Numbered from the stretch's first letter, positions 52,577-62,574 are shown. The stretch: 64,000 nt of DNA from Sphingomonas sp. NFR04 (GCF_900114095.1 NZ_FORV01000010.1:62001-126000), one strand, 5' to 3'. Program-made: numbers and translations. Notes: generated from the sequence alone by a model not told the origin.

Positions 52577-54115
52577 TCAGAAGCGCGAGAGCGTGAACCG
52601 ATCCACGTCGAGCGCCCCGCCTGCCGCACCCGGGTTGAAGCAGGACAGTGCGAACTGCACGCCCTGGAACGTCCCGGTCCGCCAGTCATAGACCAAAGGC
52701 ACGGTACCGCCGAGCGGGGTGAAGCGCCGCCCGTCCTCGCTGTACGAGAGCAGCGCGGTCGCCGCGGTGAAGTCCATCTCGGTGCGCAGCCAAAGGCGCG
52801 GCGCCTTGGTCGGGATCGCGGCGACGCGGATGTCGGTCTTCGGCCCGGCGGTGGTCGATTCGGTCACGCGCATCGACAGCGCGCGGCTACCGTCGGGCTG
52901 ACCGACCACGACGATCGCCGCACTATACTTGCCGAAGGTGCCGAAGCCGCACACGTCGCCCGGGCGGATGCCGGCCGGATCGACCACGACCTCCCCCCGC
53001 GAGCGCGGCGCTTGCCCCTTCTGCACCAGCGTGTTGCGCGCCCACCAGAGCTGGTCGGCCTGCACCGCGCGCAGCCGCAGCCAGCCGCGCCGCGCGGTGA
53101 GCGACCAATAGGGATCGAGCGGATTGTGGTTCCACTGCCATTGCCGGCCGAGCGTCGGGGCGGTGAAGTCGTCCGAGGTGGGCGGTTCGGTGAAGCGGCC
53201 ACCCGGGATCGGCTTGCGCGCGCGATCGGGCACGCGGCCGGGCTGCTCGGGCGTGCCCCAGACCGGCCAGCCGTCGCGCCAGAATACCGGGCTGATATTG
53301 GTCACGCGGCCGATCGGGCCAGAATCGCGCATGACGAAGCCGACATCGCGGCCGTCTGCCAAATCGACCAGCGCGCCCTGATGGCCGCCGGTGGTGTCAT
53401 CGATCTGCGGCTTCGTCTCCCACGGTCCATCGAGGCTGCGGGCGCGGGAGACGGTGAGCGCCAGCTTGTTGGGGATCGAATTGAACAGATAATACCAGCC
53501 GCCCCGCTTGAGCAGCTTCGACCCTTCCGCGCCCTTGTTGTAATAGATCACCTGGCTGGCGGTGATCTTCGATACGGTCTTGTCGAGCGTGTGCAGCGTG
53601 ATCGTGCCGTCGCTGCCGATCGAGCTGGCGAGATAGGCCTGTCCGTCGTCGTCGAAGAACAGCGCCGGATCGAAGGCGGCGCGGTCGAGCGTCGCATAGG
53701 TCCAGGGGCCGCGCGGATCCCGCGCGCGGTAGATGCGGGTATTCTGGCGGATCGGGGTGACCGCCAGATAATAGGTGCCGCCATGATAGCGCAGGCTTGG
53801 GGCGTAGATGCCCGCGCGATAGGAGCCGCCGTCCTTCAGGTCGAACTCGGCGGCGCCGGTCAGCTTCGCGATGACATGGCTTAGGATGTCCCAGTTCACC
53901 AGGTCGCGCGAATGCAGGATGGTGAGGCCCGGCACATTGGCGAAGGTGGTGCTGGCGAAATAGAAATCCTTGCCTACCCGGATGATGTCGGGATCGGGAT
54001 AATCGGCGTTGAGCGGCGGGTTGCGATAGGTCCCGTCGCCCTGGTCCGAGCGCCAGACCTGGGCGGAAGCGATGGCTGGCAGCAGCAGGGCTGCCGCGAG
54101 AAGCGCGCCCCGCAT
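52577..54115 (-). CDS. Exported GH43 beta-xylosidase/arabinofuranosidase with C-terminal sandwich domain
   Basis: A 512-residue glycoside hydrolase. The signal peptide is cleaved near AIASAQ. The five-bladed propeller holds base Asp41 in DYPDPDII, Asp149 in AAFDPALFFDDDG and general acid Glu197 in GAEGSKLL. Residues about 310-510 form a concanavalin-like domain (DDFTAPTLGRQWQWNHNP, then FQGVQFALSCFN) typical of GH43 subfamilies that act on xylo- or arabino-oligosaccharides. The ATG overlaps the preceding GH43 stop (TGATG), so the pair is cotranscribed. A GTG at 54118 is an alternative start. Exact linkage specificity is not predictable. Confidence 0.87.
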   Translation of the reverse strand: MRGALLAAALLLPAIASAQVWRSDQGDGTYRNPPLNADYPDPDIIRVGKDFYFASTTFANVPGLTILHSRDLVNWDILSHVIAKLTGAAEFDLKDGGSYRAGIYAPSLRYHGGTYYLAVTPIRQNTRIYRARDPRGPWTYATLDRAAFDPALFFDDDGQAYLASSIGSDGTITLHTLDKTVSKITASQVIYYNKGAEGSKLLKRGGWYYLFNSIPNKLALTVSRARSLDGPWETKPQIDDTTGGHQGALVDLADGRDVGFVMRDSGPIGRVTNISPVFWRDGWPVWGTPEQPGRVPDRARKPIPGGRFTEPPTSDDFTAPTLGRQWQWNHNPLDPYWSLTARRGWLRLRAVQADQLWWARNTLVQKGQAPRSRGEVVVDPAGIRPGDVCGFGTFGKYSAAIVVVGQPDGSRALSMRVTESTTAGPKTDIRVAAIPTKAPRLWLRTEMDFTAATALLSYSEDGRRFTPLGGTVPLVYDWRTGTFQGVQFALSCFNPGAAGGALDVDRFTLSRF

Positions 54116-55758
54116 CACTGTGCCATCGGCCCGATGATCGTGCCGACGAACCCGCTGGCTTCGTGCGTGCTGAGGAAGCGCACGTCGAGATCGCGCTTGA
54201 GCGTGCCCTGCTTAGTCCCGCTCGCATAGTCGAACGCCATGGTGCCGCCGGTGATCCGCAGCGTCAGCGTGACCGGCGCGGTTCCGGGCAGCGGGGTCGA
54301 GGCGACCAGCTGCTCGTCGCCCTTGGCGCGGGTGTAGAGCGCCAGAGTCCGCGTGCCGCCCTTATTGGTCAGGCCGTAGAAGAGATAGTGGAGATCGCTC
54401 TGCACCGCCGCGAGGCCTGCACGTTCGCCGGGCTTGGTCGGCGCATAGCGCACCGTCACGCTGACGGTGGCGTTGGCATGCTGCTGGCGACGACCGACGA
54501 AGCCGGGCACCTGGTTCAGATCGCCGAGCGGTGCAGGTCTGGTGATCACCAGCTCGCCGCGCTCGACCTTGTAGAAGGGAGTCTTGGGGGTGCGGATACC
54601 CACCCATTGCATCGACAGCTTGTTGCCGGCGAAGCCATCCACGTAACTGAAGTCGCCGCTGGTCGGCAGTGCCGGCGCGGGCTGTGCGGGCAGGTTCGGC
54701 AGCTTGCCGACCAACGGTACGGCCTTGCCGTGCGGTAGGATCATCGGCCAGCCGTCCGCCCAGGTCACCGGCAGCAGGAAGGTCTCGCGGCCGGTGTTGT
54801 AGAAATCGTCGGCATAGGGGCGCACGCCGAGAAAGGTTGCCCACCAGTCGCCCTTCTGGGTCTGCACCAGCGTGGCATGGCCGGTGGAGGTGACCGGGTT
54901 GGGCCGGTTCGGATCGAGGTCGCGCTGGGTGAGGATCGGGTTGCCCGCGAAGGGCACATAGGGGCCGAGCAGGTCCTTCGACCGGAACACCACCTGCGAG
55001 TGGTTGACGCTGGTCCCGCCCTCGGCGGCGGTGAGATAATACCAGCCGTCCTTGCTGAAGACATGCGGCCCTTCGATCCACACTGGCTTCTTGCTGATGT
55101 CGACGCCGCCGTTGATCAGCTGGGTGCTGGGGCCGACCATCTTGCCTGCGCGCCAGTCATATTCCTGGATCCAGATCGCGCGGTGGCCCTCGTAGCGTGG
55201 GGGTTCGTCTGGCGCGCGGTTGTTGACGATCCAGGCCTTATCGCCTTCCCAGGTGATCGAGGGATCGATGCCTTCGAACGGCAGCCAGATCGGGTCGGAC
55301 CAGGGCCCGCGCGGGTCCTTGGCGGTGATCACGAAATTGCCTTTGCAGCCCACGCAGGTGTTGACGATGTAGAAGGTGCCCGCGTGGTACGAGATATCCG
55401 GCGCGAACACTGCCTGCGAGGTGCGCATGCCGGTGAAATCGAGCTGGCCCGGCCGGTCGATCGCGTTGGCGATCTGGGTCCAGTGGACCAGGTCCTTCGA
55501 ATGGAAGATCGGCAGCCCGGGATAATGGGCGAAGGACGAGAGGACGAGATAATAGTCCTCGCCGACGCGGGTGACCGAGGGGTCCGGATAGTAGCCGGAG
55601 AGGATCGGGTTGCGATACTCGCCGGGACCCGGCCGGGCCGCTTCCATCGCATGGCCCGTATAGCGGAAGTCGCTGAACCGCGCGGGCGCCTGGGCGAACG
55701 CGGGCGTTGCGCTCGCGCCCATCAGCGCCGTCGCCGCGACGATCGTCGAAATCTTCAT
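54115..55758 (-). CDS. Exported GH43 glycosidase, first of a coupled pair
   Basis: A 547-residue enzyme with a signal peptide (MKISTIVAATALMGASATPA, then FAQ). Catalytic positions are Asp59 in GYYPDPSVTR, Asp165 in GIDPSITWE and Glu229 in WIEGPHVFS. The C-terminal about 350-547 is a beta-sandwich (GFAGNKLSMQWVGIRTP). This arrangement is typical of GH43 alpha-L-arabinofuranosidases and beta-xylosidases (subfamily 12-like). The ATG at 55758 follows GAGGGGATG. A LacI-type palindrome GGTAGCGCTACC lies 66 bases upstream. With GH127 nearby, degradation of arabinan or arabinoxylan is likely. Confidence 0.88.
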   Translation of the reverse strand: MKISTIVAATALMGASATPAFAQAPARFSDFRYTGHAMEAARPGPGEYRNPILSGYYPDPSVTRVGEDYYLVLSSFAHYPGLPIFHSKDLVHWTQIANAIDRPGQLDFTGMRTSQAVFAPDISYHAGTFYIVNTCVGCKGNFVITAKDPRGPWSDPIWLPFEGIDPSITWEGDKAWIVNNRAPDEPPRYEGHRAIWIQEYDWRAGKMVGPSTQLINGGVDISKKPVWIEGPHVFSKDGWYYLTAAEGGTSVNHSQVVFRSKDLLGPYVPFAGNPILTQRDLDPNRPNPVTSTGHATLVQTQKGDWWATFLGVRPYADDFYNTGRETFLLPVTWADGWPMILPHGKAVPLVGKLPNLPAQPAPALPTSGDFSYVDGFAGNKLSMQWVGIRTPKTPFYKVERGELVITRPAPLGDLNQVPGFVGRRQQHANATVSVTVRYAPTKPGERAGLAAVQSDLHYLFYGLTNKGGTRTLALYTRAKGDEQLVASTPLPGTAPVTLTLRITGGTMAFDYASGTKQGTLKRDLDVRFLSTHEASGFVGTIIGPMAQ

Positions 55759-55824
55759 GGCATCCCCTCGCATCCGCTTCGGCGGCATCGGTTTTCCGGC
55801 CGAGGGCAGCCGGCGCCGACCATC

Positions 55825-55836
55825 GGTAGCGCTACC
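55825..55836. promoter_or_regulatory. LacI-type palindrome GGTAGCGCTACC
   Basis: A perfect 12-bp palindrome centred on GCGC, in the gap between the divergent GH43 pair and rpiA. Near-identical sequences are bound by LacI-family pentose regulators in alphaproteobacteria (XylR-type, TGGTAGCGCTACCA-like). It lies 66 bases from the GH43 start and 94 from the rpiA start, so it could affect either. The repressor gene is not in the window. Confidence 0.6.
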
Positions 55837-55930
55837 ATATCGCGGCGGACGCGGATGACCACCCTCCATGTTGCGCCTAGACGCGTGTATAGCAGCCGGA
55901 ACGCCCGCGGCGCTGTACCGTTCGGCCATC

Positions 55931-56629
55931 ATGGTTTCCCCCGCCGATGCCGAGCGCCTCAAGCGCGCCGCCGCTGCCGCTGCGGTGGAAGAGGTGCGGG
56001 ACGGCATGGTCGTCGGCCTCGGCACCGGCAGCACCGCAGCCTATGTCGTGGCGCTGCTGGCCCCGCGCGTGGTGGGCGGGCTCGACATCACCGCGGTCCC
56101 CACCTCGCGCGCTACCGAAGCGGCGGCGCAAGCTGCCGGCATCCCTCTGGCGGCACCGGACGAACTGGCTGCGATCGACCTGTGCATCGATGGCGTCGAC
56201 GAGATCGATCCTCAGCTCCGCGCGATCAAGGGCGGCGGCGGGGCGATGCTGCTCGAGAAGATCGTCGCCACGCTCGCCCGCCGCAACATCGCCATCGCCG
56301 ACGCGTCGAAGCAGGTCGAGCGGCTGGGCGGCCGTGCAGTGCCGATCGAGATATTGCCGGCCGCCCGCGGGCTGGTCGCCACGGAAATAGCGCGCCTCGG
56401 CGGCACCGCCGAGCTGCGCCTGCGCGACGGGAAACCGTGGGTGACCGACTGGGGGCATCACATCCTCGATGCCCGCTTTCCAAGCCTCGACGACCCCATG
56501 GCCCTGGCCCGCACCCTATTCGCCATCCCTGGCGCGCTCGGCCACGGCCTGTTCCTCACCGAGATCGATGCGCTCTACGTCGCCGCGAGCGGCGGAGTGA
56601 GCCGTCAGGAGCGACCGATAGATGAATAA
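55931..56629 (+). CDS. rpiA: Ribose-5-phosphate isomerase A
   Basis: A 232-residue cytoplasmic enzyme interconverting ribose-5-phosphate and ribulose-5-phosphate. GLGTGSTAAYVV (29-40) binds phosphate, and DGVDEIDPQL with Asp87 and Asp90 and IKGGGGAMLLEK with Lys100 form the active site. The length is normal. The ATG at 55931 starts at the conserved part although no ribosome site is seen; the transcript may be leaderless or start at an upstream codon of the same frame (55868). It leads the pentose-phosphate cluster, 58 bases before tkt. Confidence 0.93.
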   Translation: MVSPADAERLKRAAAAAAVEEVRDGMVVGLGTGSTAAYVVALLAPRVVGGLDITAVPTSRATEAAAQAAGIPLAAPDELAAIDLCIDGVDEIDPQLRAIKGGGGAMLLEKIVATLARRNIAIADASKQVERLGGRAVPIEILPAARGLVATEIARLGGTAELRLRDGKPWVTDWGHHILDARFPSLDDPMALARTLFAIPGALGHGLFLTEIDALYVAASGGVSRQERPIDE

Positions 56630-56687
56630 GATTGCAGCCATTTGCGAACCCACCCGTTGCACCGCAACGAACGGAGTTGCCTGATCC

Positions 56688-58763
56688 ATGTCCGACCTCG
56701 ACCAGAAGATCCACGAAGACGGCTCGCCCGATCGCCTCGCGATCGACACCATCCGCACGCTCAGCATGGACGCGGTGCAGAAGGCGAACAGCGGCCATCC
56801 CGGCACGCCGATGGCGCTGGCGCCGGTGGTGCACACGCTGTGGAGCCAGTTCCTCCGCTACGATCCCGCCGCACCCGACTGGCCCAACCGCGACCGTTTC
56901 GTGCTGTCGGTCGGCCACGCCTCGATGCTGCTCTATTCCGTGCTGCATCTCGCGGGCGTGCGCGAGATCGATGCCGACGGCCAGCCGACCGGCCACCCGG
57001 CGGTGAGCCTCGACGACATCAAGCAGTTCCGCCAGCTTTCCTCCAAAACGCCCGGCCACCCCGAATATCGCATGACCACCGGCGTCGAGACCACCACCGG
57101 TCCGCTCGGCCAGGGCTGCGGCAATTCGGTCGGCATGGCGCTTGCCGAGCGCGCGCTCGCCGACCGCTACAATCGCGACGGCTTCGACCTGTTCGACCAT
57201 GACGTCTATGTCCTGTGCGGCGACGGCGACATGATGGAGGGCGTGTCGGGCGAGGCCGCCTCGATCGCGGGCCACCTCAAGCTCTCGAATCTCTGCTGGA
57301 TCTACGACAGCAACCATATCTCGATCGAAGGCAGCACCGATCTCGCCTTTGACGAGGATGTCGGCCAGCGTTTCCAGGCCTATGGCTGGAACGTGCTGCA
57401 TGTCGACGACGCCAACGATACCGCGGCGTTGGCCGAGGCGATCGCCACCTTCCGCGCGACCAGCGACGCGCCGACCTTCATCGTCGTCCATTCGGTGATC
57501 GGCTGGGGCTCGCCCCGCGCCGGCAGCGAGAAGGCGCATGGCGAGGCGCTGGGCGAGGACAATGTCAGCGCGACCAAGAAGGCCTATGGCTGGCCCGAGG
57601 ATGCGCAGTTCCTCGTGCCGGACGGCGTGGCCGAGCGGTTCGGCGCAGCGATCGCGGATCGTGGGCGGCCCGCGCGCGAGGCATGGGAGCAGCTGTTCGC
57701 CCGCTATCGCGAGGCCTATCCGCAGGAAGCCGCCGAGATCGACGAGCTTCGCCGCGGCAAGCTCCACAATGGCTGGCAGCAGGCGATCCCGAGCTTCGAT
57801 GCCGACGCCAAGGGCCTCGCCTCGCGCGACAGCAGCGGCAAGGTGATCAACGCGGTCGCCCCCCACCTCCCCGCCCTGCTCGGCGGCGCTGCCGACCTGT
57901 CGCCCTCGACCAAGACCGACATCAAGGGTGCGGACTCGTTCGAAGCCAATAACTATGGCGGCAAGAACCTGCATTTCGGCGTGCGCGAACATGCCATGGG
58001 CTCGATCGCCAACGGCATGGCGCTGAGCTATCTGCGCCCCTACACCGCGACCTTCCTGGTCTTCGCCGATTACATGCGCGCGCCGATCCGCCTCGCCGCG
58101 ATCATGGAGCTGCCGGTGGTGTTCGTGTTCACCCACGATTCCATCGGCGTCGGCGAGGACGGGCCGACCCACCAGCCGATCGAGCATCTCGCCACGCTGC
58201 GCGCGATTCCCGGCCTCGACACAATCCGCCCCGGCGACGCGAACGAAGTCGCGGTCGCCTGGAAGGTAGCGCTCGAACACAGCCAGGAGCCGACCGCGCT
58301 GATCCTCTCGCGCCAGGCGATCCCGACGCTCGACCGCAGCAAATATGCCTCGGCCGACGGGCTGGAGCGCGGCGGCTATGTGCTCGCCGATGCCGAGGGT
58401 GGCGGCCCGGAAGTGATCCTGATCGGCACCGGCTCCGAGCTGCCGATGGTGGTCGAGGCGCATGAGCGGCTGACCGCCGAGGGCGTGCGCTCGCGCGTCG
58501 TCTCGCTGCCGAGCTGGTATCTGTTCGAAAAGCAGGACCGCGCCTATCGCGAGTCCGTGCTGCCGCCGGACGTGATGGCGCGCGTCGCGGTCGAGCAGGC
58601 CGGGTCGATGGGCTGGGACCGTTATGTCACCAGCCACGGCGCCACCGTCACCATGTCGACTTTCGGTGCCTCCGCCCCGCTCGCCAAGCTGCAGGAGAAA
58701 TACGGCTTCACCGTGGACAATGTGGTGAAGGTCGCGCGTGACGTACTGGAGCAGGCCAAATGA
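56688..58763 (+). CDS. tkt: Transketolase
   Basis: A 691-residue thiamine-diphosphate enzyme that moves two-carbon units between ketose and aldose phosphates. The N-terminal KANSGHPGTPMALAPV, the TPP-binding GDGDMMEGVSGEAAS, the central DLSPSTKTDIKG and the transketolase signature EDGPTHQPIEHLATLRAIPG are all present. Length is close to the family norm. GGAG lies 11 bases before the ATG. Its stop codon overlaps the next start (ATGA), coupling it to tal-pgi. Confidence 0.96.
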   Translation: MSDLDQKIHEDGSPDRLAIDTIRTLSMDAVQKANSGHPGTPMALAPVVHTLWSQFLRYDPAAPDWPNRDRFVLSVGHASMLLYSVLHLAGVREIDADGQPTGHPAVSLDDIKQFRQLSSKTPGHPEYRMTTGVETTTGPLGQGCGNSVGMALAERALADRYNRDGFDLFDHDVYVLCGDGDMMEGVSGEAASIAGHLKLSNLCWIYDSNHISIEGSTDLAFDEDVGQRFQAYGWNVLHVDDANDTAALAEAIATFRATSDAPTFIVVHSVIGWGSPRAGSEKAHGEALGEDNVSATKKAYGWPEDAQFLVPDGVAERFGAAIADRGRPAREAWEQLFARYREAYPQEAAEIDELRRGKLHNGWQQAIPSFDADAKGLASRDSSGKVINAVAPHLPALLGGAADLSPSTKTDIKGADSFEANNYGGKNLHFGVREHAMGSIANGMALSYLRPYTATFLVFADYMRAPIRLAAIMELPVVFVFTHDSIGVGEDGPTHQPIEHLATLRAIPGLDTIRPGDANEVAVAWKVALEHSQEPTALILSRQAIPTLDRSKYASADGLERGGYVLADAEGGGPEVILIGTGSELPMVVEAHERLTAEGVRSRVVSLPSWYLFEKQDRAYRESVLPPDVMARVAVEQAGSMGWDRYVTSHGATVTMSTFGASAPLAKLQEKYGFTVDNVVKVARDVLEQAK

Positions 58764-61564
58764 GCGCGGACAGCAAGCTGAAGCAGCTGCACGAAGCCGG
58801 CCAGGCGGCGTGGCTCGATTTCGTCGATCGCAGCTTCCTGCGCGAGGGCGGGCTGCGCAAGCTGATCGAGCAGGACGGCCTGACCGGCGTCACCTCCAAC
58901 CCGTCGATCTTCGAAAAGGCGATGGGGCATGGCGAGGCCTATGACGCCGGCTTCACCACCTTCCTCGGCACCGGGGACGCCAGCGTGGCCGATGTCTACG
59001 AAAGCCAGGCGATCGCAGACATCAAGGCGGCTGCCGCCGATCTACGCCCGGTCTATGACCGGCTGGGTGGCCGCGACGGCTATGTCAGTCTGGAAGTCTC
59101 GCCCTATCTCGCCAACGGCACCGAGACGACGATCGAGGAAGCGCGGCGGCTCTGGAAGCACGTCGACGAGCCCAACCTGATGGTGAAGGTGCCCGGCACC
59201 GAGGCCGGCGCCCCCGCGATCCGCCAGCTGATCGAGGACGGGATCAACATTAACGTCACGCTGCTGTTCTCGCAGGAAAGCTATCAGGCGGTGGCAGAAG
59301 CCTATCTCGCCGGGCTTGAGGCGCGCGTGGCGCGGGGCGAGGCGGTCGACCGGATCGCGAGCGTTGCCAGTTTCTTCGTGAGCCGGATCGATGCCCAGAT
59401 CGACAAGCGGATCGACGGGCGGGTGGCTGAAGGCGATCCCGAGAGCGATGCCCTGAAGGCAGTGCGCGGCAAGGTCGCGATCGCCAATGCCAAGCTGGCC
59501 TATGCCTGGTATCTGGAAATGATCGCCAGCCCGCGCTGGCAGGCGCTCGCCGCCAAGGGCGCGATGCCGCAGCGGCTGCTCTGGGCCTCCACCGGCGTGA
59601 AGGACCCCGCCTATCCGGACACGCTCTACATCGACACGCTGATCGGGCCCGACACGGTCAACACCATGCCGCCCAAGACCATGGACGCGTTCCGCGAGCA
59701 TGGCACCGTCGCCGACACGCTGACCGACGGCCTGGACGAAGCCCGCCACGTGCTGGCGGAAGCCGACCGGCTGGGCCTCGGCCTCGACGACATCACCCGT
59801 GCGCTGGTGCTCGACGGCGTGCAGCAGTTCGGCGACGCGGCCGATGCGCTGCTCGGCGCGGTGGCCGCCAAGCGCACCGCCCATCTCGGCAAGCGGCTGA
59901 ACAGCTTCGAGGCGCAGCTGCCGGAAGCGCTGGAAAAGGCCGTCGAGGACCGGCTCGCGACCGCCCGTGCCGACGCCTGGTCGCGCCGGCTGTGGGCGGG
60001 CGACGCGGCGCTGTGGACCGGCGGCGACGAAGCCAAGTGGCTCGGCTGGCTCCCCGCCGCGCGCGGCGAGCAGGTCGACATGGCCGCGCTCCGGCAACTG
60101 GCAGACCAGGCCAAGCAGTTCCGCGATGTCGTGCTGCTCGGCATGGGTGGGTCGAGCCTCGGGCCGGAGGTGCTGGCGCAGATCCTCGGCAACGCCTCGG
60201 GCAGCCCCAGGCTGCACGTGCTCGACACCACCGATCCCGGCCAGATCGCCAGCGTCCAGGCGCAGATCGATCCGGCCGAGACGCTGTTCATCGTCTCCTC
60301 CAAGTCTGGCTCGACGCTCGAACCCGAGCTGCTGCGCGCCTATTTCTTCGAAGCGAGCGGCCGCAAGGGCGATCATTTCGTCGCGGTCACCGACCCGGGC
60401 TCGAAGCTGGAAGCGACGGCACGCGACGACGGCTTCCTCGCCACCTTTCCGGGCGATCCGGCGATCGGCGGCCGCTATTCGGTGCTGTCGGTATTCGGCA
60501 TGGTCCCCGCCGCGGCGATGGGGCTCGACGTGCCCGGCTTCTTCGAAGCCACCCGGCCCATGGTATATTCGTGCGGCGCCGACGTGCCGCCGGCTGCCAA
60601 TCCGGGCGTGCGCCTCGGCGTGCTGCTCGGCGAGGCTGCCAAGGCCGGCCGCGACAAGCTGACCATACTCGCCGAACCGCCGCTGACCCCGCTGGGCGCC
60701 TGGCTCGAGCAGCTGCTGGCCGAATCCACCGGCAAGCAGGGCAAGGGCATCGTGCCTGTCGACCTCGAGCCGCTCGGTGCGCCGGAGTCCTACGGCAACG
60801 ACCGTGTGTTCGTGCAGTTCGCGCTGGCCGGTGCCAAGAGCGGTGCCGACAGCGAGAAGCTCGATGCCCTCGCCGCTGCAGGCCATCCGGTGGTGCGCAT
60901 CACCCTCGATACCCCGCGATTGATCGGGCAGGAATTCTTCCGCTGGGAAGTCGCCACTGCCATTGCCGGCGCAGTGATCGGCATCGATCCGTTCGACCAG
61001 CCCGATGTCGAGGACGCCAAGATTGCGACGCGCAAGCTGGTCGACGCCTATGAGGCATCGGGCGCGCTCGATCCCGAACAGCCGGTCGCGGAAAATGCGG
61101 ATTTCGCCCTCTACGCGAGCAAGGGGCAGTCGCTGGCTGGGAGCCCTGCCAGCCTGCTTGCCGACCATTTCGGCGCGCTGGTTTCCGGGGACTGTGCCGG
61201 CTTCCTCGCCTATATCGAGCGCAATGATGCCGACACCGCGGCGCTCACCGCGATGCGCGTGGCGGTGCGCGATGCGAAGCAGGTGGCGACCGTCGCCGGT
61301 TTCGGCCCGCGCTTCCTCCACTCGACCGGCCAGGCCTATAAGGGCGGACCGTCGGGCGGCGTCTTCCTCACCATCACCCGCGATCCCGATCCGGACCTTG
61401 CCGTGCCCGGCCGCAAGGCCAGCTTCGGCACCGTCCAGATCGCCCAGGCGCGCGGCGACACCGATGTCCTCGCCGAGCGCGGACGCCGCGTGCTGCGCGT
61501 CCATTTGAAGCGCGGCGGCGGCGGCGTACAAGCATTGCAATCGGCCGTGCTCGCGGCTCTCTGA
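58760..61564 (+). CDS. tal-pgi: Bifunctional transaldolase/glucose-6-phosphate isomerase
   Basis: A 934-residue fusion. Residues 1-365 are a transaldolase: GVTSNPSIFEKAM (43-55) and the Schiff-base Lys143 in MVKVPGTEAG. About 380-934 are a phosphoglucose isomerase with MGGSSLGPEVL and FIVSSKSGSTLE as the phosphate-binding sugar isomerase parts. One chain thus links the non-oxidative pentose-phosphate branch with glucose-6-phosphate supply for Zwf. The fusion is known from several bacteria. It starts inside the tkt stop codon and is followed by gnd 23 bases later. No separate pgi or tal is seen. Confidence 0.95.
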   Translation: MSADSKLKQLHEAGQAAWLDFVDRSFLREGGLRKLIEQDGLTGVTSNPSIFEKAMGHGEAYDAGFTTFLGTGDASVADVYESQAIADIKAAAADLRPVYDRLGGRDGYVSLEVSPYLANGTETTIEEARRLWKHVDEPNLMVKVPGTEAGAPAIRQLIEDGININVTLLFSQESYQAVAEAYLAGLEARVARGEAVDRIASVASFFVSRIDAQIDKRIDGRVAEGDPESDALKAVRGKVAIANAKLAYAWYLEMIASPRWQALAAKGAMPQRLLWASTGVKDPAYPDTLYIDTLIGPDTVNTMPPKTMDAFREHGTVADTLTDGLDEARHVLAEADRLGLGLDDITRALVLDGVQQFGDAADALLGAVAAKRTAHLGKRLNSFEAQLPEALEKAVEDRLATARADAWSRRLWAGDAALWTGGDEAKWLGWLPAARGEQVDMAALRQLADQAKQFRDVVLLGMGGSSLGPEVLAQILGNASGSPRLHVLDTTDPGQIASVQAQIDPAETLFIVSSKSGSTLEPELLRAYFFEASGRKGDHFVAVTDPGSKLEATARDDGFLATFPGDPAIGGRYSVLSVFGMVPAAAMGLDVPGFFEATRPMVYSCGADVPPAANPGVRLGVLLGEAAKAGRDKLTILAEPPLTPLGAWLEQLLAESTGKQGKGIVPVDLEPLGAPESYGNDRVFVQFALAGAKSGADSEKLDALAAAGHPVVRITLDTPRLIGQEFFRWEVATAIAGAVIGIDPFDQPDVEDAKIATRKLVDAYEASGALDPEQPVAENADFALYASKGQSLAGSPASLLADHFGALVSGDCAGFLAYIERNDADTAALTAMRVAVRDAKQVATVAGFGPRFLHSTGQAYKGGPSGGVFLTITRDPDPDLAVPGRKASFGTVQIAQARGDTDVLAERGRRVLRVHLKRGGGGVQALQSAVLAAL

Positions 61565-61587
61565 ACTCGAAGAAAGGAACAGCGCGG

Positions 61588-62574
61588 ATGCGTCTTGCGA
61601 TGATCGGCCTCGGCCGCATGGGTGCGGGGATCGCACGCAGGCTCATGGAGCATGGTCATGAGGTGGTGGGCTATGACCGCAGCACCGAGGCCGTGGAAGC
61701 GATCGCCAAGGATGGCGCAACGCCCGCCAGCTCGCTGGAAGACGTGGTCGCCAAGCTGGCGGCGCCGCGGATCTTCTGGGTGATGCTGCCCGCCGGCGCG
61801 CCGACCGAAAGCACCGTCGAGGCGCTGCTGGGCGCCGCGGAGCCGGGCGACATCATCATCGACGGCGGCAACAGCTTCTACAAGGACGACATCCGCCGCG
61901 CCAAGGCCGCCGCCGAGCGCGGGCTCCATTATGTCGATGTCGGCACCTCGGGCGGTGTGTGGGGCTTGCAGCGCGGCTTCTGCATGATGATCGGCGGCGC
62001 CAAGGAAGCCGTCGACCTGCTCGACCCGATCTTCGACGCGCTGGCGCCCGGCATCGGCACCATTCCGCGCACGCCCGAGCGGATGGAGCGCGAAGGCTGC
62101 GATCCGCGCGCCGAGAAGGGCTATATCCATTGCGGCGACGCAGGTTCGGGCCATTTCGTGAAGATGGTCCATAACGGCATCGAATATGGCCTGATGCAGG
62201 CCTATGCCGAGGGCTTCGACGTGCTGAAGAGCAAGGCCTCCGAGAAGCTGCCCGAGGACCAGCGCTTCGACCTCAACCTCACCGACATCGCCGAGGTGTG
62301 GCGGCGCGGTTCGGTGATCTCGTCCTGGCTGCTCGACCTTTCCGCCTCGGCGCTCGCCAAGGATCAGGCGCTCGACGCCTATAGCGGCCAGGTCGCCGAT
62401 TCAGGCGAAGGCCAGTGGACGATCGACGCGGCGATGGAGGAAGCGGTGCCCGCCTATGTTCTCTCCGCGGCGCTGTTCGCCCGCTATCGCAGCCGTACCG
62501 AGCACACCTTCGGCGACAAGTTGCTCTCGGCGATGCGCTTCGGCTTTGGCGGGCATGTCGAGATGCCGCAATGA
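61588..62574 (+). CDS. gnd: 6-phosphogluconate dehydrogenase, decarboxylating (short form)
   Basis: A 328-residue enzyme converting 6-phosphogluconate to ribulose-5-phosphate and CO2. The Rossmann start MIGLGRMGAGIA (5-16) is followed by IIDGGNSFYKDD and CGDAGSGHFVKMVHNGIEYG with catalytic Lys and Asn. It is the short type, related to NAD-preferring GntZ/YqeC enzymes, not the 470-residue form. AAAGGAAC precedes the ATG. Its stop overlaps the zwf start (ATGA). Confidence 0.95.
   Translation: MRLAMIGLGRMGAGIARRLMEHGHEVVGYDRSTEAVEAIAKDGATPASSLEDVVAKLAAPRIFWVMLPAGAPTESTVEALLGAAEPGDIIIDGGNSFYKDDIRRAKAAAERGLHYVDVGTSGGVWGLQRGFCMMIGGAKEAVDLLDPIFDALAPGIGTIPRTPERMEREGCDPRAEKGYIHCGDAGSGHFVKMVHNGIEYGLMQAYAEGFDVLKSKASEKLPEDQRFDLNLTDIAEVWRRGSVISSWLLDLSASALAKDQALDAYSGQVADSGEGQWTIDAAMEEAVPAYVLSAALFARYRSRTEHTFGDKLLSAMRFGFGGHVEMPQ

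Noticed and set aside
59042..61636. 864-codon open frame antisense to tal-pgi
   Set aside because: Same GC effect. The sense strand encodes an intact, motif-complete fusion enzyme.
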